From: Akebia trifoliata | Lineage: Eukaryota; Streptophyta; Magnoliopsida; Ranunculales; Lardizabalaceae | Direction of reading: 5' to 3' | Assembly (NCBI GenBank): GCA_017979445.1 | Contig: CM030708.1 | Coordinates: forward strand, 35,716,721-35,780,720 | DNA: 64,000 bases | Shown: positions 48,164 through 58,701 of the stretch, piece by piece | Position numbering within the stretch: the first letter of the stretch is position 1 | How the letters are laid out: each line of letters starts with the position of its first letter | Made by a program: the position numbers and the translations under genes | Notes under the pieces: generated by a model | What the model was told of the DNA's origin: nothing | Database searches by the model: none | What the model saw: the letters and a program-made list of their open reading frames with translations, nothing else

Positions 48164-51100
48164 TCATTCTTCCATGGTAGCACATCCAATGACAGCACCT
48201 CGAGCTGATGCACACATCGGTCTAGTTTCCCTCCACTTCAAAGGCACAACTTTCGGATCACAAATTCTCACCATATCCAACTTCACAATGTCAAACCTAA
48301 GAGCACCCGATTCATCCCACTTGAGAACCTTCCCTCCAACAACATATAAATCCTGCCCGAGTGCAGAAAATCCATAGCCAAAGGTCTCCAATGGACGGGT
48401 GTGGTCAGGGAGAATCACAGGAGGAACCGATCCTACAGTGCACCACTCCCCATAATCAGTTCCCCTGGTTTTGATGGAGCTCTCACCCCAATCAACAACA
48501 GTGTATACCCCGTCATCCCCCACCACTGTAACTGCAAATTGCATTGCCCTTGAGAAAGGCCATGTATCCTCCACTGTACACCAAGTTCTATCCGAAGGAT
48601 TGAAAACCTTTGAGGTATCCTGGTAAGGCAGGCATACCTGGTCCCTCAAAACATGAAATCGGCCTTGATATGATAAGCCTATGCAGTCCATTTGTGGGGT
48701 GGGCATTGATGGCAGTTCCTCCCATCTGTAACTTCACTCAATTAAAACTGAAGTATGCAATTTTCCAAGTTCACAGAGAAAAAAGAAGAAATTTAAAAAA
48801 TGGGACCAACATTTACAATAGTATGGAAAGAGTAACAGAGATGAATTAAAACAAAGATTTGCTGAATAAAGAAAAAGAAAATCAAACCCAGGGGCCAACA
48901 GCTAAATGAACAACACTATCAAGTAAACAAATTAGGGACACTTTATAACTTTGCTAACAGGTTGCATCATTCAATATTATGATGTCAAGTTGAATTTACA
49001 TTGACAAATGTCCCTTCAGTTGTGAGAGTATGGGGATAAGTGCATGGAACAAGTTAACTGAGAGAACTGTGACAGATTCAAGAAAGAAGAGATTCACAAT
49101 TCTAACAACTCTCAAGTGCATTTGCCGTCCTGAAAAGAATAGGGGTCTTGGGGTCTGCAATCTCAAACACATGAACCAAAAATTACTAGGCAAGCGGTTG
49201 TGGAGGTTTGGGGGTGAATGTTTTAGCTATCGCGGCAAAGTTTGGTGAGAGGTCGTCTGACTGGGAGAGTGGTCAGGTTCGGTTATCCTCTGGGTGTGGC
49301 GGGTGGAAGGGTAATCAAAAGGTCCTTCCATTGTTTCAAGTTAAGGTTAGGTTCCGATTTGGGAGTGGAGCCAATGTTTTGTTTTGGGAAGATCATTGGT
49401 GTGGTTCTCGTTGTCTCAAGGACCAATTCCCAGACTTTTTGGCCCTTCCCTTAAGAAAGGGGGTTCCTATTTCTGAGTTTCTGGTATGGTCAAATGGAGT
49501 AGCTCATACTTTGGTACGAGAAGAGCTTTTAATGATTGGGAGTTGGAGTTCATCTCTACACTAGCCAATACTCTTTATTCTTTGGTCATCAACCTGGAAG
49601 CCGAGGATACTAGAGTTTGGGAGCCTGAGAGGAGAGGCCATTTTTTGGTCCGTTCGTTTTATCACACCTTGTCTAGTAGGATGCCAATGAGGTTTCTAGT
49701 AGCAGAGGTGTGGGGGCCATCCATCCCATCCAAGACATCTTTCTTCATCTGCGTGGCGGTTCATAGGAAAATTCTCACGTTGGATAACATGATGAGGCAG
49801 GGTATCGTTTCTGTGAACTTCTGCAGTATGTTTAAAATGGTGGTGTACAAGATTATTTTCAAGGTTTTGGCAAACAGATTGAAAGAAGTTGTGAAGAAAT
49901 TAATTGGCTTTGAGCAAGGTGCATTCCTTTGGGGAAGACAGATTTTAGATGGTGTGTTAATGGCAAATGAGTGTCTAGATTCTAGGATAAAGGATAAGAA
50001 GGTGGGGCTTTTGGGAAAAATTGGCATTCAAAAGGCTTATGATCATGTGAGTTGAGATTTTTTGGAGTATATGAAGTGCGTAACTTCGGTGTCTTTTTCA
50101 ATCTTAGTCAATGGTAGTCCGGCAGGGTACTTTAGGAGCTCCAGGGGATTGAGACAGGGGGATCCGTTATCCCCATTTTTATTTCTTATTGTGATTAAGG
50201 CCTTGGGGAAACTGTTCAGGAGGGGGGTTGAAAGAGGGGGGTTATCTGGCTTCAGAGTAACCATTGAGGGTCTATTAATTTCGCATTTGCAATTCGCTGA
50301 TGACACTATAGTGTTCCTAGATCCTTCTAGAGAACAACTGAGAGTTCTCAGGGTTTTATTATATTGCTTGGAAGCAATTTCAAGTTTACATATCAATCTT
50401 CAGAAAAGCAAAGTGTTTGGGGTTGGTGAGGTGCTGAACCTTCAAGTTTTAGCAGCTACTTTGGGGTGTAGTAGTGATTCGCTCCCTTCATCCTACTTAG
50501 GCTTACCGTTAGGAGCACCATATCGGAGTAAAAACATTTGGGAGGGAGTTATCGAGAAACTGGAAAAAAAATTGAGTACTTGACGGAGGTTACATTTCTT
50601 GGGACCTAGGCTTTAGGAGAAACTTCAATGATTGGGAATTGACGGAGGTTACATTTCTGCTACGTCTCCTTAATTCGATCCAATTCAGAGAGAATGAGCA
50701 GGACAGGAGAGAATGGCTCAAGGCTAAGTATAAGAAGTTTTCTGTCAAGTCTTTCTATAACTGTTTGCTTCTGTCATGTGAGGTTTCTTTCTCTCCATCT
50801 ATAATTTGGTCTGCTCTTATTCCTTCTAAGGTGTCTTTCTTTGTATGGCTTGCCTCTTTGAGTAGAATCTTTACATTGGATAATTTGATCAGACGGAGGT
50901 GGGTCACTCCAAATTTTTGTTTACTTTGTTCGAGGGATGGGGAGTCTGTTAATCATATTCTTATACATTGTTCTTTCTCCCGTGTTATTTGGATGTTTTT
51001 TTTATCCCGTTTCCAGGTGGATTGGATTCTTCCTTTATCTTTTTTTGATCTTTTAAAGGGGTGTAGTTTCAATATTTTCTCTTTTAGAAAGAGGCATCTT

Positions 51101-53179
51101 TGGGCTATCCTTCCATCGGCCATTGCTTGGGGTCTTTGGAAAGAGCGCAACAACAGGGTATTTCATAGCAAGGAGAGCTCGTCCCACACAGTGATTTTAG
51201 AGATTATTGGCCTTCTGTTCCTTTGGTCAAAGATGAACAAAGCTTTTGAGGGAGTGTGCTTCCAAGATTTCTTGTTTAATTGGGAAACCATTTGTGATTA
51301 GCTTCCAACCGTGTAATTTTATTTTCTTTTTTCTTTTTGCTGGTTCTCTTGTCGTGTTGTTTGGGGGCTATCTCAGCCTCCCCCTCATCTTTTCTTCATT
51401 TATAAAATTTTATACTTATAAAAAAAAAAAATCATGTTTTCCTTCATTACGTGGTGGCTTCGAGAGTATGGGCCCACTTCTTTGGTTTGTTCGGTGTTAT
51501 GGGGCGCTTACACAAGACTAGGTGGGCCTCAGATGGGTAAGGGTTTCTTAGCTTTTAAAAGAAGACTGTGGAACCTTGTTCCTTCGCTGTATGTTGGGGG
51601 GTGAGTGGGTTTACTTATCAAAAAATAAATAAAAATGGAAGTGGGTTTGTAATAGAACAGGAAATTTATAAGCTTTTCTGTTGTATTGCTCTCTTTGCCC
51701 TCGGGGTGGTCATCTTGGCCATTCCTTTTTTCAATAAAATCTGTTCATTTATCAAAGAAGAAAAAAAGACAACCCTCAAACTGAATATATAGCAACAGAA
51801 TGCAGAGAACTTCATAAATAAGATCACTCTCAAATGGTTATTTCAAGTCAGAGGTTCTCTTAATACATTTTAACAAATATAAATACTTCTAGTTGCTACA
51901 GTCAATCCAATAAATAATTTCAGATTAGCTGGAGGGACAGGATTTGATGAACTGGCTGCAAATGGTTGGGATAAGTATGCTGACGATGATTAGGCTGAAG
52001 AAGCAGGTCTATTTCATTTAGTTAGGTGATTAATTAAGACTTTCACTTATGGGCTTAGAGCCTTAGACTCATAGCTCAGTTGGTTTGACGCATTGCAAAA
52101 CAACTTTGAGGTTGTGGGTTCAAGTCCAGCTTACCCATCAAAAAACACTGAAGACTTTTGACTTAAGTAATAGAATGTTCATATTTTCAGTTTTTATAGT
52201 AGAATGTCTAAAATTTAATAGTTTAATTTTCGAACTCCCAGACACTGACAGAAAGCAAACATAAGGTAACAAAAAATGGACATTTACCAAGAAACAGTGG
52301 CAGTAACATCCATAATAAAATCACACAGTATGTAAAAGACAAAGCATAAATTGAAAGACACTGTACTCGAAAGCGGCTGTGTGATTTGACAGATTAGTTA
52401 TTGAATCTAACCAAAGATGACACTAAATGAAGACCCAGATTAAAAAAAAAAAAATGAATAATGCTAAGTGACCTCAGGCTGGAACCTCATTTCGCACTTC
52501 ATGACATGAAAGTGGACAGGAACCATAGATGCTTGAAGTGCAATATGAGGTTCCAGCTTGAGGTCACTCCAGGATGACTCATAAAAAATAAACACATGCA
52601 TAGAACATACCGGTCCTCCAATGGATCATAAACTTCAGCAAGAGCAAGTCCTCTCGTGCTTGATGAGGTGCGCCCACCAGCTACATAAACCTTACCACGG
52701 ACAACACTGCATGCAAAGTGGGACCTTGGATTTTGCATACTGGCTGCTCTATACCACTGTTTCTTGAATGGATCAAACACCATAACCTCATTTGTTATCA
52801 AAGCCCTCTGAAGGGGAAATAGTGGATCATGTGGTGCATAGGATCCACCAATCACAAGAAATCTACTACGCACACTAACACATGAAAATCCATAGTGGTG
52901 CCAGTTGGGATTGTCCCTCGGAATCTTCGGCAGAGGATGCCAGCTATCAGCATCAGGATCATAAGCAATCCACTGGGTGTTATTCCCTTCTGTGAGAACA
53001 AATAACCAATTCCCACACCATCCTTCCTTAGCTTTAATGCCAGAATAGTCAGAGCTGCGAAGGACATTTCTCCATCTTGTGGACACAGCTTCAAGCAGTC
53101 CATGATATCCATGTGAGATCTTTGCCAAACATCTAAAAGCCAAGTCGTCAGGCAATCCTGGAATTATGGCTTGATGCAT
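48164..53179 (-). CDS. F-box/kelch-repeat protein, At1g16250-like
   Basis: Predicted substrate receptor of an SCF ubiquitin ligase. Two coding exons, 53179-52611 and 48725-48164, encode 376 residues, the family's usual size. The N-terminal F-box reads [23 protein letters not shown]...WRNVLRS (residues about 4-45). Kelch blades follow, with characteristic words [47 protein letters not shown] and [12 protein letters not shown] start at the ATG at 53179 (MHQAIIPG). An acceptor (TCCAACAG) lies 9 bases upstream, so the preceding exon is untranslated. That leader exon is probably at about 58376-58420, with donor CTCT|GTAAGT. The 3.9-kb coding intron and 5.2-kb leader intron are packed with LINE copies, yet the reading frame is intact. 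Targets are unknown. Confidence 0.93.
49060..49835 (+). mobile_element. LINE fragment of a second family, truncated
   Basis: Antisense to the kelch gene in its coding intron. Decayed frames read [50 protein letters not shown] and [20 protein letters not shown], then [13 protein letters not shown] and [13 protein letters not shown]. The wording ([28 protein letters not shown]) differs from the other LINEs, so it is a distinct lineage. It breaks off inside the zinc motif at about 49835, where a copy of the common family begins. Confidence 0.75.
49836..51431 (+). mobile_element. 5'-truncated, internally deleted LINE of the common family
   Basis: RT sequence from [16 protein letters not shown] to [21 protein letters not shown] with [10 protein letters not shown] near 50295, then zf-RVT from 50639 ([20 protein letters not shown] to FSRVIWMFF) and the tail [14 protein letters not shown]. 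The terminus is ATACTTATA plus poly(A) at 51419-51431. Compared with the copy at 44512-47177, about 20 residues are missing after QKAYDHVS. The whole connection region between EKKLST and the zf-RVT region is also missing, and a short direct repeat marks that deletion. Confidence 0.85.
51480..51778 (+). mobile_element. Further retroelement 3' tails
   Basis: Two A-rich tails follow closely: ACTTATCAAAAAATAAATAA at about 51614-51633, and TTCAATAAAATCTGTTCATT, then TATCAAAGAAGAAAAAAAG ending near 51770. The second is preceded by GCCCTCGGGGTGGTCATCTT and looks like a plant LINE 3'UTR. It could be the 3' end of the second-family LINE interrupted at 49835. Confidence 0.5.
51924..51993 (+). pseudogene. 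Terminal-exon-like fragment of an unknown gene
   Basis: A strong acceptor (AATAATTTCAG) precedes an open stretch on the plus strand that reads [20 protein letters not shown], then DD and a stop. The acidic, aromatic C-terminus looks like a real protein end. I do not recognise it with certainty and no partner exon is seen nearby. It lies inside the coding intron of the kelch gene on the opposite strand. Confidence 0.35.
52061..52147 (+). mobile_element. tRNA-derived SINE with A and B boxes
   Basis: Pol III promoter boxes are visible: A box TAGCTCAGTTGG at 52072-52083 and B box GGTTCAAGTCC at 52117-52127, spaced as in a tRNA gene. The 3' end is AGCTTACCCATCAAAAAA. The cloverleaf cannot fold: the acceptor arm does not pair and the anticodon arm is degenerate, so this is a SINE head and not a tRNA gene. 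Related fragments lie at 17257-17330 and 25998-26085. Confidence 0.75.
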
Positions 53180-53188
53180 GAATTTCCT

Positions 53189-54702
53189 GTTGGATAGGGT
53201 CCATAAGTTCATGGTACAGAAGAAACAAATCAAAACTTAAAAAGTAAACAATTAGAAAATCACGACAAGGAAAAATGCATTTTGTGGAGTGACAGGTCTG
53301 CAAGGTCATTTATTGAAATTTTGATTTATTGAAAAGTTGCAATTACGTAGTGACTTTTTCCTCCAATGATTAGATCATGATTTTTTCAATAAGTCATGAC
53401 TTTTACGAACTTCACAATTAAATCATGAACTTTGCGATCAAAGCACCAGTAAGAGAAGATGACCTTGAAGACGTTGGTGACCATTTTACCAATGAGGTGT
53501 TAGATAATGAGGATAAAATTGAATTTAAGGATTTTGAGCGGTTGATGAATCCCAACTTGGACTCATGATTGTAATCATTTCATATTTTGAACGATACAAA
53601 CCTTGAATGTGTTGTGGACATATGGGTTTTTATTTTTTTGTGTGTGGATGTATGGATAATGTCAATATGAAATTTGGTGATTTCCATTTTTCCCTATTTA
53701 TCGAATTTTCCCTTGTTGGCTTATTCCCCAACCTTGACTTGGTGCTATACCTAGCAATGAAATAAACAACAAGAAAATTTCAAGACTATAAAAGTGCTAG
53801 AGAAAAACAAAGAAAGTGGTGACATAGAATATTAGATGTCCAATAATTAATGCAATAAGTTACGTAAAGATAGGGTGGGAAAGAAATTTACAAATTTAAA
53901 AGAGAACCAAGAAATTTAGACACACTCCTATGCAAAGTTGAGCACATTAAGTTAATGTAAAAAAAAAAAAAAATACTTCATAAATGATGTAGGACAAGTC
54001 ATAGAAGAGTATAAGGAGTGACGGACAGGATCCAAAGAAGATGAATTGAAGGGCTAAATGCCACTTTTAATTTAAAAAATTGGTAACTTTGTGATCAAAT
54101 TGATTGCTGATAAGTTTGGGTAATCTGGGATAAAGCTCCAAGAGTTCGGAATTGCGAAAGCAATTGCGGTTTTGTACTAGTTGTCATCAGCTTCAAACAA
54201 ATTGATTACTGACAGAAATAATCGCAAGGTATAATTTAATTTTGTTTTATATGATTAGATTGAGAATTTTCAATTAGATCCACGATGCATCTTGCGTCAC
54301 CTACATCTACTTTGTACAAGAGAACGAAGGAAATTTGGGGAGGCAATTTACAAAGTGAAGACTAAATAAAGTGTCTGGATCTAGAAGGAATTGCGAATCC
54401 AAATGAAAATAAGAAGGCTTACAAACTTCCGTAGAATTAAGGATGGAAACATGAAAAAAATTCAATATGAATGACTTCCAATACAAATGATGGTCCCATA
54501 AAAGATAAAACATACATGGGAAAACCCTATTTTTCTAGTTATCTAAGGTGTTAAAAAAAGACTTTGAAGACTAAAAAAAATGCCAAATGAAAGCAAAAAA
54601 GAAAAAAAAAAAGGCACTATGATAAACATTTACAAGAACAAGGGAGATGTATGAAATTTCACTAACTATTTTGGGTTCAAACTTATTAGTTACCTTATGA
54701 AT
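53189..54702. other. Leader intron of the kelch gene, unoccupied part
   Basis: AT-rich sequence with a few A/T homopolymers and no recognisable element, up to the poly(T) that starts the antisense LINE fragment. Confidence 0.5.
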
Positions 54703-55220
54703 TTTTTTTTTTTTTTTATCAGTATAATTTTGTTGATTAAAGATATAATGTACAAGGGGTAGTGGAGATGACCACCCATAAAAACTACAAACTAAGAGAT
54801 ACAAAACGTTTTTCACCTAAATACAAATTCCTCAAAGAAAACACCTTTAAACCCCAGGTAAAGTTTACACCAAAAAAATAACAGCCTGAAGATATTGATA
54901 ATGATCTCCTGCAAAGATGATTCAACCCCTTGAAAAACTCCTTTGTTCCTCTCCAACTAAGTACCCCCAACACACTATACAAAGGGGAGAAACCTCCAAA
55001 GGAATTCCTTCCTACTAGAGAACAACAATCGATTCCAACCTTGGAAAAGGGACAAGATTGAAAAAAGGGATTGCCGAAAAAGAATCAAACAAGGCTAAGA
55101 AATGAGACCAAAGAAGCCAAGTGAAAGAGCAATGTAAGAAACAGTGGTTTACTGATTCACCATTTGCTTCCCAAAGGACAAAAATCTGGCAGAAACAATC
55201 CTTTTTTGATTAGATGATCA
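54703..55220 (-). mobile_element. 5'-truncated LINE fragment, minus strand
   Basis: On the minus strand: FDHLIKKGLFLPDFCPLGSK, then decayed zf-RVT sequence, then the tail KEFFKGLNHLCRRSLSIS and FTWGLKVFSL. It ends in a 3'UTR of LINE type and its own poly(A) (seen as poly(T) at about 54703-54718). Its truncated 5' end abuts the 5' end of the plus-strand LINE at 55221, so two LINEs lie head to head. Confidence 0.75.
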
Positions 55221-57607
55221 AACATGAGAAACAAGATGAACAAGAAAGAATTCTTCAAACATTGTTGGGAGGTCGTCTCGCAGGACTTCATGGAAGTCAT
55301 TAAGGAGTTGCAAGACAAGAAGTGTTTGGATTCTAGTTTTAACAGTACTTTTGTGGCCCTAATCCCAAAGAGACTAGGGGCGGATAAGCTAGGAAATTTT
55401 AGACCCATTAACTTAGTGAGCTCGGTGTACAAGATAATATCTAAAGTCCTTGCTTCGCGTTTGAATGTAGTTCTTCCTAAGCTTATCGAAGACGAGCAAG
55501 GGGCTTTCATTAGGAGGAGACAAATTCTTGATGGAGTTTTGATGGCCAAGGAATACCTTGACTTGAGGATTAAGGACAAGAAAAATGGGATGATTGGGAA
55601 AATTGACTTGCAGAAGGCTTATGATCATGTGAGTTGGAATTTCTTAGAATACATGATAGGCAGGATGGGTTTTGGAGCAAAGTGGATTAGTTGGATTATG
55701 AAATGTGTTACAACAATGTCTTATTCGATTCTAATCAACGGGAGTCCGGTTGGTTTTTTTAGGGGCTTGAGAGGGTTGAGGCAGGGGGATCCGTTATCTC
55801 CATTTCTATTCCTTATAGTAGCAGAAGCCCTGGGTAGACTGTTTAGAAGAGCGGTCGAGTTAGGTAAGCTTTCGGGGTTTAAGGTGAATGATGTTCTATT
55901 AATCTCTCACTTACAATTTGCGGACGATACTCTGATTTTCTTGGAACATTCAAGGGATCAAGTGAGAGTATTGCGAGTTTTATTGTGTTACTTTGAGGCT
56001 ATTTCAGGTTTACATATCAATTTGCAGAAAAGTAAGCTGTTTGGAGTAGGTAAAATGAATGACATGCATTTGATGGCTGCAACTTTGGGCTGTGGGTATG
56101 ACACTTTACCCACGACCTATTTGGGATTACTGTTAGGAGCACCCTACAATAGTGTCAAAATTTGGGAAGGGGTGATTGAGAGACTGGAGAAGAGACTGAA
56201 CACATGAAAGGCCAAATACCTTTCTAAAGGAATGAAAGTTACCTTGATCAAAAGCACCTTGACGGGTATCCCAGTGCACTTTCTTTCCCTTTTTACGCTT
56301 CCTAGGTCCGTTGAAAACAGGTTGGAAAAGCTCATGAGAAATTTTCTGTGGAATGATAAGAATAGTAAGAAGAAATATCATTTAGTTAGATGGAAAGTTA
56401 TTTACACGCCCAAGAAGAACAGAGGTCTGGGGATTAGGAGTCTTAGACTAGTCAATAGAGCGCTTTTAGGAAAATGGTTTTGGAGGTTCAGCGAGGAAAG
56501 GGATAGTTTGTGAAGGAAGGTCATAATGGCTAAGTACGGGGAGAAGAGGCTAGGTTGGTATAGTGGTGAGATAAAACATTCGTATAGGTATAGCGTTTGG
56601 AAGGAGATTCTTTAGTGAGTGAGGATTTCGAGAGAGGGATTGGATTCAAAGTGGGCATGGGAGATAAAATCAGATTTTGGGAGGATAGTTGGTGAGGCAC
56701 ATTGCCTCTGGTAGCTCAATTTCTGTCATTGTACGCCTGTTCTTTGAAAAATAACCGCTTGATCCAACAATGTGTGATTCGCAACGAGTCTAACTCTACC
56801 TGAGACCTGGGGTTTAGGAGGAACTTCAATGATTGGGAGCTAACTGAGGTAACATTTTCCTTGATCTCTTACATTCGTTTCATCTCAACAAGAGCGAACA
56901 GGACAGGTGAGAATGGACTAGGGCTAAGGATGTGAGATTCTCTGTTAGATCCTTTCATAGGTCACTCATTCCTTTGGATGAGCGATCCTCCTCAAGATCC
57001 CTCATTTGGTCTAAATCAGTTCTTTCTAAAATCTGCTTTTTTGTTTGGTTGGTATCCCTTGGGAGGACTCTTACATTGGATAACTTGATTGCTCGGGGTT
57101 GGATCACTCCAAACTGTTATCCACTTTGTCTAGGAGACGGGGAATCTGTTGATCATATATTAATTTATTGCTCTTACTCTTATAATATTTGGTCATTTTT
57201 CCTTAATCTATTTCGAATCAATTGGGTCTTTCCTCGTACGTTCTCCTCGTTATTAGAAGAGTGGGACATTAATGTTTTTTTCATCCAGAAAAAGATTCCT
57301 TTGGGTGATGCTTCCATCGGTTATTGCTGGGAGGGTATGGACTGAGAGAAATAACAGGGTGTTCAATAGTAAGAGAAGAAGCTCTCACGGCGATTTTCTG
57401 GAGATCTTGGGCCTATTGTACCTTTGGTCAAAACAAAACATAGATTTTGCGGGGATAACTTTTGAAGACTTTGTTTTTAGATGGAACTCTTTTTGTGATC
57501 TTTGACTTTTTTCTTTTCCTTGCTTGGTTACTTTTTAGAGGCCATCTCGGCCTCCTTGTATTTTGTTTCCCCCTTTTTATTAATATATTACACTTGTCAA
57601 AAAAAAG
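55221..57607 (+). mobile_element. LINE with a long open reverse transcriptase frame
   Basis: A 327-codon open frame (55224-56207) spans the RT palm and fingers: [68 protein letters not shown] (about 55919-55948) and [18 protein letters not shown] replaces the expected Trp codon after EKRLNT (TGA at 56205). The connection region continues as AKYLSKGMKVTLIKSTLTG, and zf-RVT CYPLC...HILIYC is near 57120-57170. A frameshift occurs at about 57280. The 3' end is ACTTGTC plus A-rich tail at 57599-57607. This is the best-preserved RT in the window but is not functional as it stands. Confidence 0.9.
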
Positions 57608-58370
57608 AAAAAAGATATCGGGCACTAATTTGGTTTCATATCACGTACATCAACCACTGAGGCTATGGTGTTATAGGAGAAAGGAGGGTGAGGCATCTCC
57701 ACATAGTGATTACAAGGTTTCTTTATGGCATGAGGTTACTTGATTCGAATAGTCGGAAACGTAATCGACAAAAAAAAAAAAATCTTCTAAGTTTTAAGAA
57801 TTTGAAATAACTAATTCAAACATACCAAACTAAACAATAAATTGAGTGATTAGGGATCCTCTACACCTCAGGAAAAAAATCAACTAATTTTCACTAGATT
57901 TCTGGTAAACAAATTTTCATACAGCTTTCATCACAAACAAATCTCAGAATATTTCTTCAAAATTTCAAACTAAGTACAATATATTCCCCAAAATGAATGA
58001 ATGTCAGAGACCAATTTCTCCGATGGTATTTCTTGCAGAAACACAAAATAATATAAAAAAAATCCAATTTCAAAACTCTATCGAAAGTATCCCATTTATG
58101 AATAATGGGATAGACTACTTAAGACACGAATTTTTTTTAAAAGACGACTCCGAACCGAGACCCATAATCTCCAAATCTAATTTCCAGTTTACACATTAAA
58201 CAATTAGCCCTAGAATTCGAGAGATCTACAGAATTAGAAAAGAAACTGGACAATCTGCAGCCCTCAGAAAAGTTAAACCCATGAATACAACTTATAGATC
58301 TGACGATTCTGGTTTTGGATGAAATTAAAATCTCTAATTCGTTAAGGTATCAGAAGAAAGAGTTGGGAGA
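57608..58370. other. Leader intron of the kelch gene, 3'-flank of LINE
   Basis: A-rich runs at 57770-57782 end a short segment with a tRNA-like word (CTTGATTCGAATAGTC), possibly another decayed SINE. The rest is AT-rich without recognisable content. Confidence 0.4.
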
Positions 58371-58375
58371 ACTTA

Positions 58376-58420
58376 CAGAGACAGGCGTGGAGTCTTCCTG
58401 CAAATGAAGATAATTTCGCT
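58376..58420 (-). other. Probable 5'UTR exon of the F-box/kelch gene
   Basis: On the minus strand GACTCCACGCCTGTCTCT is followed by the consensus donor GTAAGT. Spliced to the acceptor at about 53188, this gives a leader joined 9 bases upstream of the kelch ATG. Inferred from splice-site quality and from the position of paired GGCCCA/TGGGCT promoter words just upstream. Confidence 0.4.
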
Positions 58421-58530
58421 TCGACGATTTAAAAATTAAATACACGATAAACCATTATTCCTAAAAAAAAAATTGCCAGCTGTTCTTTTGGACAAAATAG
58501 TAATTAAACTGATTAGAGAAGTTTATTATA

Positions 58531-58563
58531 TGGGCTTTTGTTAATGGTTAAGCTCCAGGCCCA
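58531..58563. promoter_or_regulatory. Inverted pair of site II-type (TGGGCY) elements
   Basis: ATGGGCTT at 58530-58537 and AGGCCCAT at 58557-58564 form an inverted pair about 110-140 bases upstream of the inferred kelch-gene start. TGGGCY/GGCCCA motifs are established elements of promoters of constitutively and proliferation-expressed plant genes. Between here and the tRNA gene nothing else is apparent. Confidence 0.5.
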
Positions 58564-58618
58564 TATGAAAATGTTTTATTACCCATCATGGCTCATTTTT
58601 AATGATTATTATTAAATG

Positions 58619-58624
58619 AAAAAA
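58619..58624 (-). terminator. Pol III terminator of tRNA-Gln
   Basis: A T6 run on the minus strand begins 6 bases beyond the tRNA 3' end, as expected for RNA polymerase III termination. Confidence 0.85.
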
Positions 58625-58629
58625 GAGCA

Positions 58630-58701
58630 AGGTCCTACCGGGATTCGAACCCAGGTCGCTGGATTCAAAGTCCAGAGTGCTAACCACTACACCATAGAAC
58701 C
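58630..58701 (-). tRNA. tRNA-Gln (anticodon TTG)
   Basis: The minus strand folds as a complete cloverleaf. Acceptor GGTTCTA pairs with TAGGACC (one G-T). The A box GTGTAGTGGTTAG, anticodon stem CTGGA/TCCAG with loop CTTTGAA (anticodon TTG) and T arm ACCTGGGTTCGAACCCAGGT are intact. It has no intron and no encoded CCA, so it is a nuclear-type gene. An upstream CAA-containing context (GTCAAGCACTG) fits plant Pol III initiation. Confidence 0.97.

Noticed and set aside
52072..52144. tRNA gene
   Set aside because: The A and B boxes are good but the acceptor and anticodon stems do not pair, and similar sequences recur with A-rich tails. It is a SINE.
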